Source: Singulisphaera sp. GP187 (GTDB lineage Bacteria; Planctomycetota; Planctomycetia; Isosphaerales; Isosphaeraceae). Taken from it: DNA of 64,000 nt. Below are positions 52,892-63,279 of the stretch, one piece after another. The DNA is taken from the NCBI RefSeq assembly GCF_900129635.1, contig NZ_FSRB01000002.1, positions 1,206,727 to 1,270,726 of the forward strand, in the 5' to 3' direction. The notes under the pieces were generated by a model. That model made no database searches. It was not told the DNA's origin and worked only from the letters and a program-made list of their open reading frames with translations. Each line of letters starts with the position of its first letter. Position 1 is the stretch's first letter. A program made the translations under genes and the position numbers.

Positions 52892-53422
52892 TCAGGACTG
52901 GGCGGGCTTGACCGACACGGCGACCTTGGAGGGTCTCAGGACGCGTTCGCGAATCCGATAGCCTTTGCTCAGCTCGTTCACGACGGTCCCCTCGGGGTGG
53001 TGGGCGTCGGGCTGCTGAACCAGTGCGTCGTGCTCGTTGGGATCGAACGGCTTGCCCAGGGCCTCGATCGGCTCGACGCCGTGCTTGGCCAAGGTGGCGA
53101 GCAATTGCTTGTGGACCATGTCCAGGCCCTCGTGAATCCCGGACGGGGCCGTCGCTTTCAACGCCACGCCGGCCCGCTCGAGGTTGTCGATCCCATCGAG
53201 CAGGTCACGCGCGAGTGAACCGACCGCATAAATGCGGTCGGAATCGGCTTGCGTCTTTGAGCGCTTCTGAAAGTTCATAAACTCGGCGCGGGTGCGCTGG
53301 AGTTGGTCAAAGTACTCGTCACGCTGGCGCTGGACCTGGCCAAGGTCCTCCGTGGCCGACGCGTTGTTAGGCTTGGGCTCGCCGGCGATGTCATTTTCGC
53401 TCTGCTGGGTCGTATCGCTCAT
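52892..53422 (-). CDS. grpE: GrpE nucleotide exchange factor
   Basis: A 176-residue cochaperone that releases ADP from DnaK. The long N-terminal helix (QRDEYFDQLQRTRAEFMNFQKR) forms the dimer stalk in two pieces, and DLLDGIDNLERA with the beta domain PFDPNEHDALVQ near the end are diagnostic. GGAGGAT sits just before ATG 53422. It lies 56 bases downstream of dnaJ. No dnaK or hrcA is present in the window, so the partner is encoded elsewhere. Confidence 0.96.
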   Translation of the reverse strand: MSDTTQQSENDIAGEPKPNNASATEDLGQVQRQRDEYFDQLQRTRAEFMNFQKRSKTQADSDRIYAVGSLARDLLDGIDNLERAGVALKATAPSGIHEGLDMVHKQLLATLAKHGVEPIEALGKPFDPNEHDALVQQPDAHHPEGTVVNELSKGYRIRERVLRPSKVAVSVKPAQS

Positions 53423-53478
53423 GGGATATCCTCCTCGCGGACCGCGCGACGGGTTCGGTTCGACTCAACTCGAAAAGA

Positions 53479-54633
53479 TCAGGACGCGCCTGGTTCCGCC
53501 CCGTCGGCATCCTCGGTGAAGTAGTCGCGGAGCTTCTCGAAGAAGCTCTTTCGTCTCGGGCTGACGTCGAGATGCTCGATCTCGGCCAGCTCGCGAAGCA
53601 GTTCTTCCTGGCGAGGGGTCAGGTGTCGCGGTGTTTCCACGACGACCTCGACGAGTTCGTCGCCGCGTCCTCGCCCACTGATATCGGGCATCCCCCGTCC
53701 CTTGAGCCGGAGCACGTCGCCGCTCTGCGTTCCTTTGGGAACGTGCAGGCGGTCAGGGCCGTCGAGGGTCGGCACTTCAATGTCGGCGCCGAGGGCCGCC
53801 TGGGGGAAGTTGATCGGGACCTGGCAGACCAGGTCGTTGCGGTTCCGTTCGAAGAACGGATGCTTGCGGACCAAAATCTGGATTCTCAGATTGCCCCGAG
53901 GCGCGCCGGGGTCGCCCGGTTCCCCTTGGCCGCGGAGTTGGAGCCACATGCCGCTCTCGACGCCGGGCGGAACGTCCACTTTCAGATGGGCGACGGCGTT
54001 GACTCGCCCCGCGCCTCGGCAATTCGGGCAGGGGTCGGTGACGCGCATCCCTTCGCCGCCGCAGGCCGGGCAGGTGGTGGCCACCTGGAAGAACCCACGC
54101 GACTGGACGACCTGTCCCTGGCCGCCGCAATAGTTGCAGCTGACGGCCACGGTCCCTTTCTTGGCGCCCGACCCTTTGCAGTCGCCGCAATATTCTTGGC
54201 GGTTGACATCGATCGGCTTGGTCGTGCCCCGGGCCGCCTCGACCAGGTCGATCTCGAGCTTGAACAGGAGGTCCTGCCCGGCCCGAGGTCCTCGGCGTCG
54301 CTGGCCGAAGAGGTCGCCGAAGAGGCCGCCGCCGAAGATATCGCCGAACGCCGACATGATGTCTTCGGCGTTGCGGAAGTCATGGACCCCTGCCCCCTCG
54401 AGGCCGGCGTGGCCGTAGCGGTCGTACCGCTGGCGCTTCGCCTGGTCGGAGAGGACTTCGTAGGCTTCGGCCGCTTCTTTGAAGCGTTTCTCGGCGTCGG
54501 CGTTGCCGGGATTCTTGTCGGGGTGATTCTTCAGCGCCAGTTGCCGATAAGCTTTCTTGATTTCATCCTGAGAGGCTTCGCGCTTGATTTCAAGGACTGC
54601 GTAATAGTCACGCTTTGTGGTTGCCATCGGCAT
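53479..54633 (-). CDS. dnaJ: DnaJ chaperone
   Basis: A 384-residue type I J-protein that delivers substrates to DnaK. The J domain has [19 protein letters not shown] and HPDKNPGN around the HPD motif, followed by a Gly/Phe-rich region. Four zinc-binding repeats follow in order: [24 protein letters not shown] and CPNCRGAG. The C-terminal substrate-binding domains complete it. ATGs at 54633 and 54627 are both plausible. The hairpin at 54842-54875 separates it from the groEL gene upstream, so it probably has its own promoter in 54634-54840. Confidence 0.97.
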   Translation of the reverse strand: MPMATTKRDYYAVLEIKREASQDEIKKAYRQLALKNHPDKNPGNADAEKRFKEAAEAYEVLSDQAKRQRYDRYGHAGLEGAGVHDFRNAEDIMSAFGDIFGGGLFGDLFGQRRRGPRAGQDLLFKLEIDLVEAARGTTKPIDVNRQEYCGDCKGSGAKKGTVAVSCNYCGGQGQVVQSRGFFQVATTCPACGGEGMRVTDPCPNCRGAGRVNAVAHLKVDVPPGVESGMWLQLRGQGEPGDPGAPRGNLRIQILVRKHPFFERNRNDLVCQVPINFPQAALGADIEVPTLDGPDRLHVPKGTQSGDVLRLKGRGMPDISGRGRGDELVEVVVETPRHLTPRQEELLRELAEIEHLDVSPRRKSFFEKLRDYFTEDADGAEPGAS

Positions 54634-54841
54634 GGCGTCTCGCTCAGGTCTGGGGTATCAGGGGCGGCGTGCGGCAATGTTCCAGGATAGCATCTCAGGC
54701 CAAGTCGTGACACGGCCCAATCCCGTCCCATCTCGACAACTCAAGAGGAATCGCACAGTAAAAATGAGAGGCCTGGACAGCTTTCGGGAGATATGGCGGT
54801 TGGTTCGAGGCGGTCGGCCAGCAAGCGGAAAGAGGACCATA

Positions 54842-54875
54842 GGTCAGGCCCACTCGGGAGCGAGTGGGCCTGACC
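54842..54875 (-). terminator. Perfect hairpin after the second groEL
   Basis: GGTCAGGCCCACTCG pairs perfectly with its complement around GGAG, 30 bases beyond the groEL stop in the direction of transcription. It is followed on the minus strand by TATGGTCCTCTTT, not a pure T-run. Confidence 0.65.
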
Positions 54876-54905
54876 CCGGGAACGTTGCGTTGCGAACCGA
54901 ACCGA

Positions 54906-56531
54906 TTAACGGACCGACCCTTCGACGCGGGTCGCTCCGTCTTTCTCGTCGTCTTTGATGTTGGTGATCATCGCCTCGGTGGTGAGCATGAGGGCGGCGA
55001 TCGAGGCGGCGTTCTGCAGGGCCGAACGCGTCACCTTGGTGGGGTCGACGATCCCGGCCTTGAACAGGTCGACGTACTCGCCGGTGTTGGCGTTGAAGCC
55101 AACGGCGCCGGTACGCGACTTGACCTCTTCGGCCACGACCGCACCATCGTGTCCCGAGTTGGACGCGATGTGGCGGATCGGCTCTTCCAGGCCCCGCAGG
55201 ACGATCGAGGCGCCGAGCTGCTCGTCACCCTTGAGGGTGTCGCGAAGCTTTTCGACGGCCGGAATCACCCGGAGCAAGGCCACGCCGCCGCCGGGGACGA
55301 TTCCCTCTTCGGCCGCCGCGCGGGTCGCATGGAGCGCGTCTTCGACGCGAGCCTTGATCTCTTTCATGGCGGCTTCGGTCGCCGCGCCGACGTTGATCAG
55401 AGCCACGCCCCCGGAGAGCTTCGCCAAGCGCTCCTGGAACTTCTCCTTGTCGTACTCGCTTTCCGTCTCTTCGATCTGGCGGCGGAGCTGGTCGATCCGC
55501 TTCTGGATGTCGGCCTTCTTGCCGGCGCCTTGGATCAAGGTGGTGCTGTCTTTGTTCACCTTGATCTGCTTGGCCGTGCCCAGTTCCTTGAGGGTCAGGT
55601 TCTCAAGCTTCAGGCCCAGGTCTTCGCTGATGACCGTTCCGCCGGTCAGGATCGCGATGTCAGCGAGCATCGCCTTGCGGCGGTCACCGAACCCGGGAGC
55701 CTTGACGGCGGCGATGTTCAGCACGCCACGGAGCTTGTTGACGACCAAGGTCGCCAGCGCTTCGCCGTCGACGTCCTCGGCGATGATCAGCAGCGGCTTG
55801 CCCGACTGCGCGACCTTCTCGAGCAGGGGGATCATCTCGCGGAGACTGCTGATCTTCTTCTCGTGAAGCAGGATCAGGGCGTCGTCGAAGATGACTTCCA
55901 TCGTCGTCGGGCTGGTGACGAAGTAGGGGCTGAGGTAGCCCTTGTCGAACTGCATGCCCTCGACGAACTCGAGCGTTGTGGTCGCGGTCTTGCCTTCTTC
56001 GACCGTGATCACACCGTCGCGGCCCACCCGCTCCACCGCGTCGGCAAGCATGTTGCCGATCTCGGCGTCGTTGTTGGCCGAGATCGTGCCGACCTGCGCG
56101 ATCTCTTCCTTCTTGGAGACGGGCCGCGAGAGGTTGTCACGCAACTCGGTGACAGCCGCCTCGACCGCCTTCTCGATCCCTCGGCGGACGGCCGTCGGAT
56201 TGGCCCCCGAGGTGATGTTGCGGAGCCCTTCGCGGAACAAGGCGCGGGCGAGGATGGTGGCGGTCGTCGTGCCGTCGCCGGCGGTGTCGGAGGTCTTCGA
56301 CGCGACGACGTTGACCAGCTTGGCGCCCATGTTCTCGAACGGATCGGGCAGCTCGATCTCCTTCGAGACCGTGACGCCGTCCTTGGTGACGGTCGGGCCA
56401 CCGAACGACTTGCTGAGGATCACGTTGCGCCCGGTCGGGCCGAGCGTGGTGCCCACCGCGTGGGCCAAGATATCGACGCCTTCGAGCAGTTTGCGGCGCG
56501 CGGCGTCGGAGAAGAGCAGTTGCTTTGCCAC
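54906..56531 (-). CDS. groEL: GroEL chaperonin, paralogue without Gly-Met tail
   Basis: A 541-residue 60-kDa chaperonin. [33 protein letters not shown] and the ATP motif [13 protein letters not shown] are intact, as are [12 protein letters not shown] and GGGVALLR. The C-terminus is [15 protein letters not shown]-like and lacks the GGM repeats of canonical GroEL. GTG is the start, with AGAAGGA upstream. It lies 80 bases after groES, the usual groESL partnership, although its divergence suggests a specialised client set. Together with the GGM-tailed copy it gives two chaperonins in one cluster. Confidence 0.96.
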   Translation of the reverse strand: MAKQLLFSDAARRKLLEGVDILAHAVGTTLGPTGRNVILSKSFGGPTVTKDGVTVSKEIELPDPFENMGAKLVNVVASKTSDTAGDGTTTATILARALFREGLRNITSGANPTAVRRGIEKAVEAAVTELRDNLSRPVSKKEEIAQVGTISANNDAEIGNMLADAVERVGRDGVITVEEGKTATTTLEFVEGMQFDKGYLSPYFVTSPTTMEVIFDDALILLHEKKISSLREMIPLLEKVAQSGKPLLIIAEDVDGEALATLVVNKLRGVLNIAAVKAPGFGDRRKAMLADIAILTGGTVISEDLGLKLENLTLKELGTAKQIKVNKDSTTLIQGAGKKADIQKRIDQLRRQIEETESEYDKEKFQERLAKLSGGVALINVGAATEAAMKEIKARVEDALHATRAAAEEGIVPGGGVALLRVIPAVEKLRDTLKGDEQLGASIVLRGLEEPIRHIASNSGHDGAVVAEEVKSRTGAVGFNANTGEYVDLFKAGIVDPTKVTRSALQNAASIAALMLTTEAMITNIKDDEKDGATRVEGSVR

Positions 56532-56556
56532 GGGTCAGTTGTCCTTCTCTTGTCGG

Positions 56557-56601
56557 ATGGGCACGGCCCACCAATCTTATGGAATGGTGGGCACGCCCAC
56601 C
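56557..56601. repeat. Repeat family D, short copy
   Basis: GATGGGCACGGCCCACCA faces TGGTGGGCACGCCC between groES and the second groEL. The core matches the longer inverted repeat at 38272-38393. In the transcript it would form a hairpin of about 14 pairs and could adjust the ratio of GroES to GroEL. Confidence 0.6.
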
Positions 56602-56611
56602 CCACGGCCGG

Positions 56612-56905
56612 TTACTTGACGATCTTCGCCAGGATGTCGGACTCGCGGAGGATCTTGATTTCCTCGCCGTCGACCTTGATCTCGGTGCCCGAGTACTTGC
56701 CGAAGAGAACTTCGTCCCCTTCAACCACGCCGATCGGGGCACGCTCGCCCGAATCCAGCAACTTGCCCGGGCCCACGGCGAGCACGCGGCCACGCTGCGG
56801 CTTCTCCTTGGCGGTGTCGGGCAGCACGATGCCACCAGCCGTCTTCTCCTCAGCTTCAATCTGCTGGATCACAACGCGGTCTTCGAGCGGGCGAATCTTG
56901 GCCAT
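56612..56905 (-). CDS. groES: GroES co-chaperonin
   Basis: A 97-residue lid protein for GroEL. It starts [20 protein letters not shown], continues with [19 protein letters not shown], the mobile loop that docks on GroEL, and ends with [18 protein letters not shown]. Length and motifs are standard. AAGGAA lies before ATG 56905; the frame upstream to 56989 is non-coding. It lies 104 bases after the GGM-tailed groEL and 80 bases before the second copy, so one transcript could serve both. Confidence 0.97.
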   Translation of the reverse strand: MAKIRPLEDRVVIQQIEAEEKTAGGIVLPDTAKEKPQRGRVLAVGPGKLLDSGERAPIGVVEGDEVLFGKYSGTEIKVDGEEIKILRESDILAKIVK

Positions 56906-57009
56906 CTGAGTGCATTCCTTATCACGTTCGGTTCGACCCCGTGCCGACGGGGCCGAACGTGGTTCCGGGGAAAAGATCGTCGATTCCAAAGCAGGCCGGA
57001 CAGCCGGGA

Positions 57010-58704
57010 TTACATCATCCCCATACCGCCCATTCCGCCCATTCCGCCCATGCCACCCATTCCTCCCATGCCGCCCATTCCACCCATGCCTCCGCCGTGG
57101 TCATCGTGGTGACCGGCGGCTTCCGCCTTCTTCCGGGGTTCGGCGATGATGGCTTCGGTGGTCAGGAGCAGGCCGGCGACGGAAGCGGCGTTCTGGAGGG
57201 CCGACCGTGTGACCTTGGTGGGGTCAACGATGCCGGCGGCGAACATGTCGCCCCAGGCGCCGGTGTCAGCGTTGTAGCCGAAGTTGGCTTCCGTGGACTT
57301 GAGGATCTTGTTGACCACCACGGCGCCGTCGATGCCGGCGTTCTCGGCGATCGAGCGCGCGGGCTGCTCGAGGGCGCGGCGGATGATCTGGACGCCCATC
57401 GCCTGGTCGCCGGTGAGCTTGAGGGCGTCGAGCGCGGTGATCGCACGGATCAGGGCGGTGCCGCCGCCGGGGACGACCCCTTCTTCGATCGCGGCGCGAG
57501 TCGCGTGCAGGGCGTCCTCGACCAGAGCCTTACGCTCTTTCATCTCGGTCTCGGTGGCCGCGCCGACGTTGATGCGGGCGACACCGCCGGCGAGCTTGGC
57601 AAGACGCTCTTGGAGCTTCTCGCGGTCGTACTCGCTGTCGGTCTGGGTGATCTCGCGGCGGATCATTTCGACCCGGCCCTTGATCTCGTCCTGGGTGCCG
57701 GCCCCTTCGACGATCGTGGTGTTTTCGCTGTCGATCGTGATCTTGCGGGCCCGGCCGAGGTCGCTGAGCTGAATGCTCTCGAGCTCGATGCCGAGGTCCT
57801 TGAAGATCGCCTTGCCACCGGTGAGGACGGCGATGTCGCCGAGCATCGCCTTGCGGCGGTCACCGTAGCCGGGGGCCTTGACGGCCGCGACCTTGAGGAT
57901 GCCGCGGAGCTTGTTGACGACCAGGGTCGCCAAGGCTTCGCCTTCGATGTCCTCGGCGATCACGACGAGCGGCTTGCTCGACCGGGCGATCAGCTCGAGC
58001 AACGGGATCAGCTTCTGGGGCGAGCTGACCTTCTCTTCGTAGATCAGGATGTAGGCGTCTTCGAGGACGACCTCCATGCGGTCCTGGTCGGTGACGAAGT
58101 GGGGGGAGAGGTAGCCCCGGTCGAACTGCATCCCCTCGACCACGTCGACGGTGGTCTCGTTGCCCTTGCCCTCTTCGACGGTGATCACGCCGTCGGTGCC
58201 GACCTTCTCGAAGGCGTCGGCCAGCTTCTCGCCGATGATCGTGTCGTTGTTCGAGGCGATGGCGGCGACCTCGGTGATCTCCTTCTTGCCGGAGACCTTC
58301 TTCGATTGCCCCTTCACGTGCTCGACGACGGCCGTGACCGCCTGATCGATGCCTCGCTTCAGCGCCATCGGATCCGCGCCCGCGGCCAGCGCTTTGAGCC
58401 CTTCCTTGAAGATGGCCTCGGCCAGGACGGTGGCGGTCGTCGTGCCGTCGCCCGCGGCGTCGGAGGTCTTGCTGGCGGCCTCCTTGACGAGTTGGGCACC
58501 CATGTTTTCGTAGGGATCGGTCAGCTCGATCTCCTCGGCCACGGTCACGCCGTCTTTGGTGACGGTCGGGCTGCCCCAGCCCTTGTCGATCACGGCGTTA
58601 CGGCCGCGCGGGCCCAGGGTGCTCCGGACGGCCCGGGCCAGTTTGGTCACGCCGCTCGCCAGCTTCTGGCGGGCCTCCTCATCGTAGGCCATCATCTTCG
58701 CCAC
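57010..58704 (-). CDS. groEL: GroEL chaperonin with Gly-Gly-Met tail
   Basis: A 564-residue chaperonin. [36 protein letters not shown] and [15 protein letters not shown] are intact, and the C-terminus is a run of nine GGM-type repeats ending GMM, the flexible tail that projects into the cavity. The start is a GTG at 58704, giving [13 protein letters not shown], with AGGAG upstream; the ATG at 58785 adds an Arg-rich stretch with no counterpart in the family. It is first in the chaperone cluster. No CIRCE repeat was found upstream, so control may be by another route. Confidence 0.96.
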   Translation of the reverse strand: MAKMMAYDEEARQKLASGVTKLARAVRSTLGPRGRNAVIDKGWGSPTVTKDGVTVAEEIELTDPYENMGAQLVKEAASKTSDAAGDGTTTATVLAEAIFKEGLKALAAGADPMALKRGIDQAVTAVVEHVKGQSKKVSGKKEITEVAAIASNNDTIIGEKLADAFEKVGTDGVITVEEGKGNETTVDVVEGMQFDRGYLSPHFVTDQDRMEVVLEDAYILIYEEKVSSPQKLIPLLELIARSSKPLVVIAEDIEGEALATLVVNKLRGILKVAAVKAPGYGDRRKAMLGDIAVLTGGKAIFKDLGIELESIQLSDLGRARKITIDSENTTIVEGAGTQDEIKGRVEMIRREITQTDSEYDREKLQERLAKLAGGVARINVGAATETEMKERKALVEDALHATRAAIEEGVVPGGGTALIRAITALDALKLTGDQAMGVQIIRRALEQPARSIAENAGIDGAVVVNKILKSTEANFGYNADTGAWGDMFAAGIVDPTKVTRSALQNAASVAGLLLTTEAIIAEPRKKAEAAGHHDDHGGGMGGMGGMGGMGGMGGMGGMGGMGMM

Positions 58705-59023
58705 GGTGGATTCTCCTTCGACGCGGTCGGGAGCCGTCACTCGTCGTACCTGAGGCCGACGACGACGCGAGGGTCGACCGCTCACGCGGTTTCCCCTTCG
58801 TACTGAAAGTTCGTGGAACCCAATGCAACTGGCATACCGTCACTTTGAGGCTTTTTTAAGTCGTTTGGGAATGATGACTTAGGATGACCGGTGCGAGACC
58901 GCCGGTCGTGGCATTAACTGCCGTTTTGGCAGGCCTTGGTCATGTTTGTCATCTTCCGACCAGGAGCCCGTCGGTGGTGGGAGTGGGACGGAGGGGGTTG
59001 CTGAGATGAGGGCGCACCCCCCA
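58705..59023. other. Region upstream of the chaperone cluster
   Basis: About 320 bases. The left end must contain the heat-shock promoter. I looked for the CIRCE inverted repeat (TTAGCACTC/GAGTGCTAA) and did not find it. No gene is visible. Confidence 0.5.
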
Positions 59024-59066
59024 TGAAAAACGGCTCGCCCCCCGAAGTCGGAGGTGCGAGCCGTTC
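59024..59066 (-). terminator. Rho-independent terminator of the DUF1549-DUF1501 pair
   Basis: On the minus strand AACGGCTCGC pairs perfectly with GCGAGCCGTT and is followed at once by TTTTTC. It lies 30 bases beyond the DUF1501 stop, a textbook terminator position and shape. Confidence 0.85.
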
Positions 59067-59094
59067 GGGCGAAACGCCCCATTGGGCGGGGCGA

Positions 59095-60462
59095 TCAGCA
59101 GAGTTCGCTGATGACTCTGCCGGTCGAGCCGATGGAGATTGGGCGCCCTGCGCGGTTCTTGAAGCTGGTTTCGGGGTCGATGCCCATCTGACGGTAAAGC
59201 GTGACGAGCAGGTCGGGCGGGGTCACGGGGCAATCCTTGGGGACTTCTCCCCGGGAGTTGCTCGAGCCGATGACACGGCCTTGAGCGAACCCACCGCCGG
59301 CCACCAGCACGCTCATCACCTCGCCCCAGTGGTCGCGTCCTGGAACGGGGTCGATGCCGGCCAAGCCTTGGTTGATCCGCGGGGTTCGGCCGAACTCCCC
59401 CATGACCAGCACGACGGTCGAGTCGAGCATTCCGTGCATTTCGAGGTCGTCGACCAGGGTGGCGACGGCGCTATCGACGATCGGTAAGACGCGTTTCATC
59501 CCCACTTCGAGGCTGGAGTGGAAGTCCCAGCCGCCATAGGTCAGCGTGACGAACCGGACTCCGGCCTGGACGAGCCGACGGGCCATCAAGGCGCTCTGGC
59601 CCCAGATGTGGCGTCCATAGCGGTCACGGAGCTTCGGGCTCTCCTTGCGGATATCGAACGCCGCGCGGGTGGCGGGGCTGGAAACCATCGTGAACGCATT
59701 CTGGCTGAATTGGTCGAGGCCATCCATCAGGCCCGAGGCGTCGACGTCGCGGCGGACGTGGTCGAAGGCGCCGAGGAGGCTGCGCCTTCCTTCGATCCGA
59801 GGAAGGTCGACACCAGCGGGAGGGGCGAGGTTCGGCACCTGGTAGCCGTCGGAATTGGGATCGCCGTCGGCCGAGAACGGGTTGTAGCCGAGCCCGAGGT
59901 AGGCTGCGCCGTGGTATCCGGGGGCGAGCCCGACCGAGTGGGTCTGGGGAAGACCCACATAGGCGGGCATGCCCGGCGTCTTCGGTCCTTTCAGCTTGGC
60001 GATGATCGAACCGGCCGAGGGATACTGAGGCGCCAGGTCCGCGGCCGATGAGCCGAGCACCCCCGTCAGCATCCAGTGGGCGGCCGCGAAGTGGTCGCCG
60101 TTATGGTGGTGCATCGAGCGGATGATCGACATCTTGTCCATCATCCCCGCGTGCTGGGGAAAGAGCTCGGAGATTCGGATTCCGGGCACGCATGTCTCAA
60201 TCGAGTTGAGCGGCCCCCGAAAATCGATCGGCGCATCGGGCTTGGGGTCGTACGTTTCATGCTGCGGCGGGCCGCCGTCGAGCCAGACCAGGATCACCGA
60301 CAGGTCGCGACCCTTGGGCTGTCCCGCCGCCTTGGCGGCCGCCTCGATCCGAAGGAGATCCGCGAGGTTGAGGCCGGCGAGGCCAAGAAACCCCGCCTTG
60401 AGGAAGGAACGCCGGCTTGGCCCCTGGGCTCGAGGCGAAGAGTGACCCATCAGTTCCAACAT
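59095..60462 (-). CDS. DUF1501 Tat-exported protein
   Basis: A 455-residue protein of the alkaline-phosphatase-like superfamily. The N-terminus PSRRSFLKAGFLGLAGLN is a twin-arginine signal. LSVILVWLDGGPPQHETYDPK supplies the metal-binding Asp and is the DUF1501 hallmark, with MGEFGRTPRINQ and GRDHWGEVMSVLVAGGG near the end. The function is unknown, but it is nearly always paired with a DUF1549/DUF1553 gene, as here. GAGGAG precedes ATG 60462. The product would be folded before export and act in the periplasm. Confidence 0.94.
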   Translation of the reverse strand: MLELMGHSSPRAQGPSRRSFLKAGFLGLAGLNLADLLRIEAAAKAAGQPKGRDLSVILVWLDGGPPQHETYDPKPDAPIDFRGPLNSIETCVPGIRISELFPQHAGMMDKMSIIRSMHHHNGDHFAAAHWMLTGVLGSSAADLAPQYPSAGSIIAKLKGPKTPGMPAYVGLPQTHSVGLAPGYHGAAYLGLGYNPFSADGDPNSDGYQVPNLAPPAGVDLPRIEGRRSLLGAFDHVRRDVDASGLMDGLDQFSQNAFTMVSSPATRAAFDIRKESPKLRDRYGRHIWGQSALMARRLVQAGVRFVTLTYGGWDFHSSLEVGMKRVLPIVDSAVATLVDDLEMHGMLDSTVVLVMGEFGRTPRINQGLAGIDPVPGRDHWGEVMSVLVAGGGFAQGRVIGSSNSRGEVPKDCPVTPPDLLVTLYRQMGIDPETSFKNRAGRPISIGSTGRVISELC

Positions 60463-60549
60463 CGGGGGAGTCTCCTCGGCGGTAGGTGGCGTGCTGGGGG
60501 GTAGGCGATGCATCGGAGTGGGATCCGCTCCGGATCCAAGCCCAGTCCG

Positions 60550-63069
60550 TCAGTCGTTGAACTGAAACTCCTTGGCGTTGATCAAGGCCCAGACGATATC
60601 CTCGAAGGCCTCGCGTTTCTTGTCGGCGTGGGCAGTCAGGTGGGCCAAGGCGCTGGCGGTCTCGCCGCTGGAGGGAGTCCGGCCGAAGGCGGCCCAGAAC
60701 AGTTCCTCCACCTTGGCTTCGTCGGTTCTCGGGTCCTTGGCGAGCGCTTCGGCACGGCCGCCGGCCGCGGCCAGCTTGGCTTGCACCTCGCCGGAGTTGA
60801 GGAGCATCAGGCTTTGCCCCAAGCTGGCGTCGCCGACTCGCTCGCACTCGCACGGAGTGTCGCGTTTGGGCCGACCGAACGTGTCAAGAAAGGCCGAGAC
60901 TACACTCTCGTCGGGCAGCTCGATGGCGCGAGTTCCCGCGGGAAGTCCGGCAAATGCCGTCGGCACTCCCGAGACTTGCGAGATGGCGTCCAGCAAGACC
61001 TCCGCGCCCAGCCGCTTGGGATAGTGGCGGGCGAAGCTCTGTTTATCCTTGCGGTTGTACTCGTTCGGGACGCTCGAGAGCCCGTAGAGCCGGCTCGTGC
61101 AGATGGTGCGGACCAGCCGCTTGAGGTCGTAGCCCTGCTTGACGAAGTCGTCCGCCAAGCCGTCAAGCAGGTCGGGGTTCGACGGTGGATTCGTCAGCCG
61201 CAGGTCGTCCATCGGCTCGACGATCCCGCGCCCGAAGAAGTGGGCCCAGTAGCGGTTCACGAGTGCCTTGGCAAAGAACGGATTCTGGGGGGCGGCCATC
61301 CAGTCGACGAGCTTCTGACGCGGATCCTCGTTGCCCGCGATCGCGACCAGATCGCCTCCGAGTCCCTTGGGAGCCATCACCTGCTTCGTCTTCGGCTGCG
61401 TGACCGAGCCGGTCCGGGCGGTGAAGATGACCTCGTCGTTCCGGCCGATCCGCTGAGCGTGCGCGGAGGGCTTCCGGCCGATCCGCGCGAAGAAGGCGGC
61501 GAACCCGTAGTAGTCGTTCTCACTCCACTTTTCGAACGGGTGGTGGTGACACTTGGCGCACTGGAGCCGCATCCCGAGGAACACCTGCGCCGAGTCGTCG
61601 ACGAACGCGTCGGCCGCCTTGATCCGGCGATACCACTGGACCGGCGGCGAAGTCTCGGGCGTGCCGCTGGCGGCGAGAATTGCGCGGACGAACTGGTCGT
61701 AAGGTGTGTTTTGGGCCAGGTTTTCGCGAATCCAGTCGTAGAACCCGAAGGTTCCGTGCTGGGCGGTTGGATCTCCCTCGCGCTTGTTGCGGAGGATGTC
61801 GGCCCATTTGATCGCGAAGTAGGTTGCGTATTCAGGGCGATCCAGCAGCCGGTCGACGAGCGTTGCCCGCTTCTCGGGGCTGGGGTCGGCCACGAACGCC
61901 TTGATTTCGTCGGCGGTCGGCAGGGTTCCGATGATGTCGAGCGAGGCGCGGCGAATGAACTCCGCGTCGGTGCATGACTCGGAGGGCAGGATCCCGAGCG
62001 CGTTCCACTGCTTGAGCGACGCAACGTCGATGAGGTTGTTGGGCCGGAACTCCGGGGCGTTGGCAATGGGCAAGCCGAGGGGAACGGTGGCGCGAAACAC
62101 GGCGACCTGCCCCTGGTAGCGCGCCATGATGCCCGCTTGGCCGGAGAGTTCCCGGGTGGCGACCTTGCCCCCCTCCGCAACGTCGGCCACCTCGGGGTCG
62201 TTCGACTGGTATTGTGCCCAGCGGGTCACGTCCTCGGTGGTCCCATCGGTATAGTGGGCCGTCACGATCATCTGCTGTGAGGTCCCGCGGGTCATGACGC
62301 GGGAGTCGGGATAGATTTCGATCCCCGAAACCGTGGGGTCGGTCGCCTTGCCGACGGGCATCCCTCCCCCGATCCAGCGGCTGATCACGCGATACTCTTG
62401 CGAATCGGCTTTGAGCCGCTTGCCGCCACCATGCGGGACGGTCGCGGTTCCCTTGGTCAGGAGCAGGCTCTGCTCGGGCCGCGCGGGGAAGAGCCGTCGC
62501 CCGCGCCCTTCCTTGACCAGTGCCTCGTAGTCGAGGATCGGCTCGAAGCCGAGCAGGCTGAGCCGGAACCCATTTTGGCCGCTGGCCTTGCCGTGGCACC
62601 CGCCGGAGTTGCAGCCGAGCTTGGTGAAGATAGGCACGACCTGGTTGGCGAAGTTGACCGTCCGCTCCGCGGTGAACTCGGTGACGGTCACGGGCACGTC
62701 GACCGTCCGCTCGCCCCACCGCACGGTGATGGTCGCCGCGCCGTCTCCCTTCGCGGAGATCATCCCTGAGGCGTCGATTTCCGCGACCTTGGGGTCTGAC
62801 GACCCGAACTTGGCCTGAGCCGACTCGTCCCGCGCGGCGGAGTCACTGGCAATCACCTCGACCGCCAGTTGCTGGACCGAGTCGGGCCCGCGGAGGACCA
62901 CCCGAGGCGGAACGACCCGGAGCGAGTCCGCCACGGATCCAGCTTGGGGCGGCTGATCGGCCCAGGCGGCGGTGGCGCAAAATCCCCAGAGGAGGAGGAC
63001 GCGAGTCGCCTGGAGGGACGTCGACCAAGGGTTCGAGCGAAGAATCCGTGTCATCCGCCGTCGTTGCAT
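60550..63069 (-). CDS. DUF1549/DUF1553 protein with BIG2-like domains and haem-like CxxCH sites
   Basis: An 839-residue secreted protein with a signal peptide ending near ATAAWA. Two Ig-like (BIG2) modules occur in the first 320 residues (SSDPKVAEIDASGMIS and SNDPEVADVAEGGKVA). CNSGGCHG in the first third and CAKCHHHPF in the middle are cysteine-histidine sites of the type found in the family's cytochrome-like parts. DUF1549 covers roughly residues 345-560 and DUF1553 the C-terminal part (NPFFAKALVNRYWAHFFGRG). GGGAGA precedes ATG 63069. It is followed 88 bases on by its usual partner, DUF1501. Confidence 0.93.
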   Translation of the reverse strand: MQRRRMTRILRSNPWSTSLQATRVLLLWGFCATAAWADQPPQAGSVADSLRVVPPRVVLRGPDSVQQLAVEVIASDSAARDESAQAKFGSSDPKVAEIDASGMISAKGDGAATITVRWGERTVDVPVTVTEFTAERTVNFANQVVPIFTKLGCNSGGCHGKASGQNGFRLSLLGFEPILDYEALVKEGRGRRLFPARPEQSLLLTKGTATVPHGGGKRLKADSQEYRVISRWIGGGMPVGKATDPTVSGIEIYPDSRVMTRGTSQQMIVTAHYTDGTTEDVTRWAQYQSNDPEVADVAEGGKVATRELSGQAGIMARYQGQVAVFRATVPLGLPIANAPEFRPNNLIDVASLKQWNALGILPSESCTDAEFIRRASLDIIGTLPTADEIKAFVADPSPEKRATLVDRLLDRPEYATYFAIKWADILRNKREGDPTAQHGTFGFYDWIRENLAQNTPYDQFVRAILAASGTPETSPPVQWYRRIKAADAFVDDSAQVFLGMRLQCAKCHHHPFEKWSENDYYGFAAFFARIGRKPSAHAQRIGRNDEVIFTARTGSVTQPKTKQVMAPKGLGGDLVAIAGNEDPRQKLVDWMAAPQNPFFAKALVNRYWAHFFGRGIVEPMDDLRLTNPPSNPDLLDGLADDFVKQGYDLKRLVRTICTSRLYGLSSVPNEYNRKDKQSFARHYPKRLGAEVLLDAISQVSGVPTAFAGLPAGTRAIELPDESVVSAFLDTFGRPKRDTPCECERVGDASLGQSLMLLNSGEVQAKLAAAGGRAEALAKDPRTDEAKVEELFWAAFGRTPSSGETASALAHLTAHADKKREAFEDIVWALINAKEFQFND

Positions 63070-63279
63070 CGCAGAGCGTCTCCCTTGGCAGCCTCCTTTG
63101 ATCGGAGGGGTTCGATGTTCACTCTACAATCCTCCCACCGCCTCGACAACCTTTTTGTTAAATACTTCTTTCACGTCGCGGCGATGCGACGCGGGAATTC
63201 GTTCGCATTTTTCCGTCTTCGAATCCGCGGCGGGGTCTGGACGTGGCCGCCGCGGATGTTTATTCTATGGGGGCAGTCT

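Noticed and set aside
54864-56909. Long plus-strand ORF (681 residues) opposite groES and groEL
   Set aside because: It is the antisense reading of two highly conserved chaperonin genes; in GC-rich DNA such shadows are common, and it shows no motif.
56941-58806. Long plus-strand ORF (621 residues) opposite the GGM-tailed groEL
   Set aside because: Antisense to a certain gene; its His/Ala/Pro repeats are just the complement of the GGM tail.
58705-59023. CIRCE heat-shock operator upstream of the chaperone cluster
   Set aside because: The TTAGCACTC/GAGTGCTAA pair was looked for here and before dnaJ and groES and not found.
60508-61977. Plus-strand ORF (489 residues) opposite the DUF1549/DUF1553 gene
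   Set aside because: Antisense shadow; no motif.
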